From contig JAICTB010000048.1 in assembly GCA_025936595.1 (NCBI GenBank), positions 1 through 12,174 of the forward strand: DNA of 12,174 nt. The letters are read 5' to 3'. The translations under genes were made by a program, and so were the position numbers. Shown piece after piece: positions 11,279 to 12,174 of the stretch (the stretch's first letter is position 1; every line of letters starts with the position of its first letter). Below the pieces are notes generated by a model. That model was not told the origin of the DNA. It saw only the letters and a list, made by a program, of their open reading frames with translations, and ran no database searches. The DNA comes from Thermoleophilia bacterium (lineage in GTDB: Bacteria > Actinomycetota > Thermoleophilia > Gaiellales > Gaiellaceae).

Positions 11279-12174
11279 CGCGGCTCGGCCCCCAGCCTCG
11301 CGAGCGGATCGACCGGTCCGCCGAGCTCACGTTCTCCTACCGCGGCAAGCCGGTGAGCGCCTTCCACGGCGACACGATCGGGTCCGCGCTCTACGCCTCC
11401 GGCGTCCGGGTCTTCTCGCGCAGCTTCAAGTACCACCGGCCGCGCGGCCTCCTTTGCTGCTCGGGCGCCTGCCCCAATTGCATGATGACGGTCGACGGCG
11501 TCCCCAACGTGCGCGTGTGTGCGGAGCCCGCGCGTGCCGGTGCCGTCGTGCAGCCGCAGAACGTGCTCGGCTCGATCGACCGCGACCTGCTCTCGATCGT
11601 CGACCGGATCGGGCGGCCGTTCACGCCGGTCGGCTTCTACTACCGGACGATGATCCGGCCGCGCCGGCTGTGGCCGACGTATGAGCGGTTCCTGCGCAAC
11701 GTGGCCGGCCTCGGCCGTATCGACAAGCACGGCGTTCGGACGACGCGCTACGACACCGAGCACCGCCGTGTCGACGTGCTCGTCGTCGGCGGCGGAGCGT
11801 CAGGCCGGCGCGCGGCGCGGGAAGCGGCAGCGAACGGCGAGCGGGTGCTGCTCGTGGACGAGAACCCGTGCGCTGCTGCCGCAGACGGATTCGACGTCGT
11901 CGCCCCCGCGCGCGCACTCGGGATCTACGAGGGCGGACTCGTACCGGTTGCCGCGGGCACGCTCCTCCTGCGCGTCCGCGCGCGGCGGATCGTGGTCGCG
12001 ACCGGAGCCGTCGAGCAGCCGCTCGTCTTTCCCGGCAACGACCTCGTCGGCGTGATGCTGCCGGACGGGGCGCGGCGCCTCGTCGAGGACTTCGCGCTGG
12101 TCCCGGGCGACCGTGCCGTCGTGCTCGCGGCCGACGACCGCGCGCTCGCGGTCGTGGACGTACTGCGCCGGGCC
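11275..12174 (+). CDS. soxA: Sarcosine oxidase alpha subunit-like protein with [2Fe-2S] domain, 5' part
   Basis: A TTG at 11275 overlapping the soxD stop (TTGA) opens a frame that continues to the window end (300 codons). Residues about 15-85 form a Fer2_4-type ferredoxin domain: SFKYHRPRG, then C61-x4-C66-x2-C69-x12-C82, a full set of [2Fe-2S] ligands. A second fold begins near 160 with VDVLVVGGGASGRRAAREA (NAD-binding) and RRIVVATGAVEQP further on. Classical SoxA has lost these cysteines, whereas HcnA/opine-oxidase-like alpha subunits keep them, so this complex may pass electrons to a cluster rather than only to flavin. The usual C-terminal THF-binding GcvT-like half would lie outside the window, as would the expected gamma subunit. 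Confidence 0.9.
   Translation, partial: MTRLGPQPRERIDRSAELTFSYRGKPVSAFHGDTIGSALYASGVRVFSRSFKYHRPRGLLCCSGACPNCMMTVDGVPNVRVCAEPARAGAVVQPQNVLGSIDRDLLSIVDRIGRPFTPVGFYYRTMIRPRRLWPTYERFLRNVAGLGRIDKHGVRTTRYDTEHRRVDVLVVGGGASGRRAAREAAANGERVLLVDENPCAAAADGFDVVAPARALGIYEGGLVPVAAGTLLLRVRARRIVVATGAVEQPLVFPGNDLVGVMLPDGARRLVEDFALVPGDRAVVLAADDRALAVVDVLRRA

Overview
The window is very GC-rich, uses GTG and TTG start codons freely, packs genes with 4-bp stop/start overlaps, and encodes actinobacterial-type enzymes. It looks like chromosomal DNA of a high-GC actinobacterium, perhaps a Thermoleophilia-like soil lineage; that placement is inference from composition and gene style only. Twelve genes cover almost all of the sequence. 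No rRNA, tRNA, CRISPR or full insertion sequence was seen, and no gene-free stretch exceeds 300 bases.

Left part (1-3850): the 3' end of a nitrilase-superfamily amidase overlaps a Rieske-type oxygenase of the quaternary-amine demethylase kind. A 117-bp gap with a possible short leader ORF then precedes an EF-G-like ribosomal protection protein of the Tet(M)/OtrA type.

Centre (3869-6872): an amidohydrolase-superfamily enzyme, a cupin thiol dioxygenase of cysteine dioxygenase type, and a histidine ammonia-lyase-fold protein that lacks the Ala-Ser-Gly triad forming the MIO cofactor. Between the last two sits a 170-bp palindrome-bounded element with 20-bp terminal inverted repeats. It is either a MITE inserted at a TA dinucleotide or a structured RNA.

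Right part (6873-12174): a perfect 33-bp palindrome and a leaderless-type promoter precede an IclR regulator, which overlaps an MFS transporter gene. A second IclR regulator follows and meets a leftward soxB-like FAD oxidase gene tail to tail inside one CTAG. soxB is divergent from soxD and soxA, the latter running off the end. The two divergent starts are 22 bp apart and their -10 elements overlap.

How it may work together: the enzymes look like parts of a route for a thiolated, N-trimethylated amino acid. The best-fitting hypothesis is catabolism of ergothioneine and/or hercynine. The thiol dioxygenase and metal hydrolase would remove sulfur (S-dioxygenation, then desulfination). The MIO-less lyase would eliminate trimethylamine, and/or the Rieske oxygenase plus Sox-type oxidase would remove N-methyl groups. 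The MFS protein would carry substrate and the IclR proteins would sense it. The individual family calls are solid; the shared substrate is inference.
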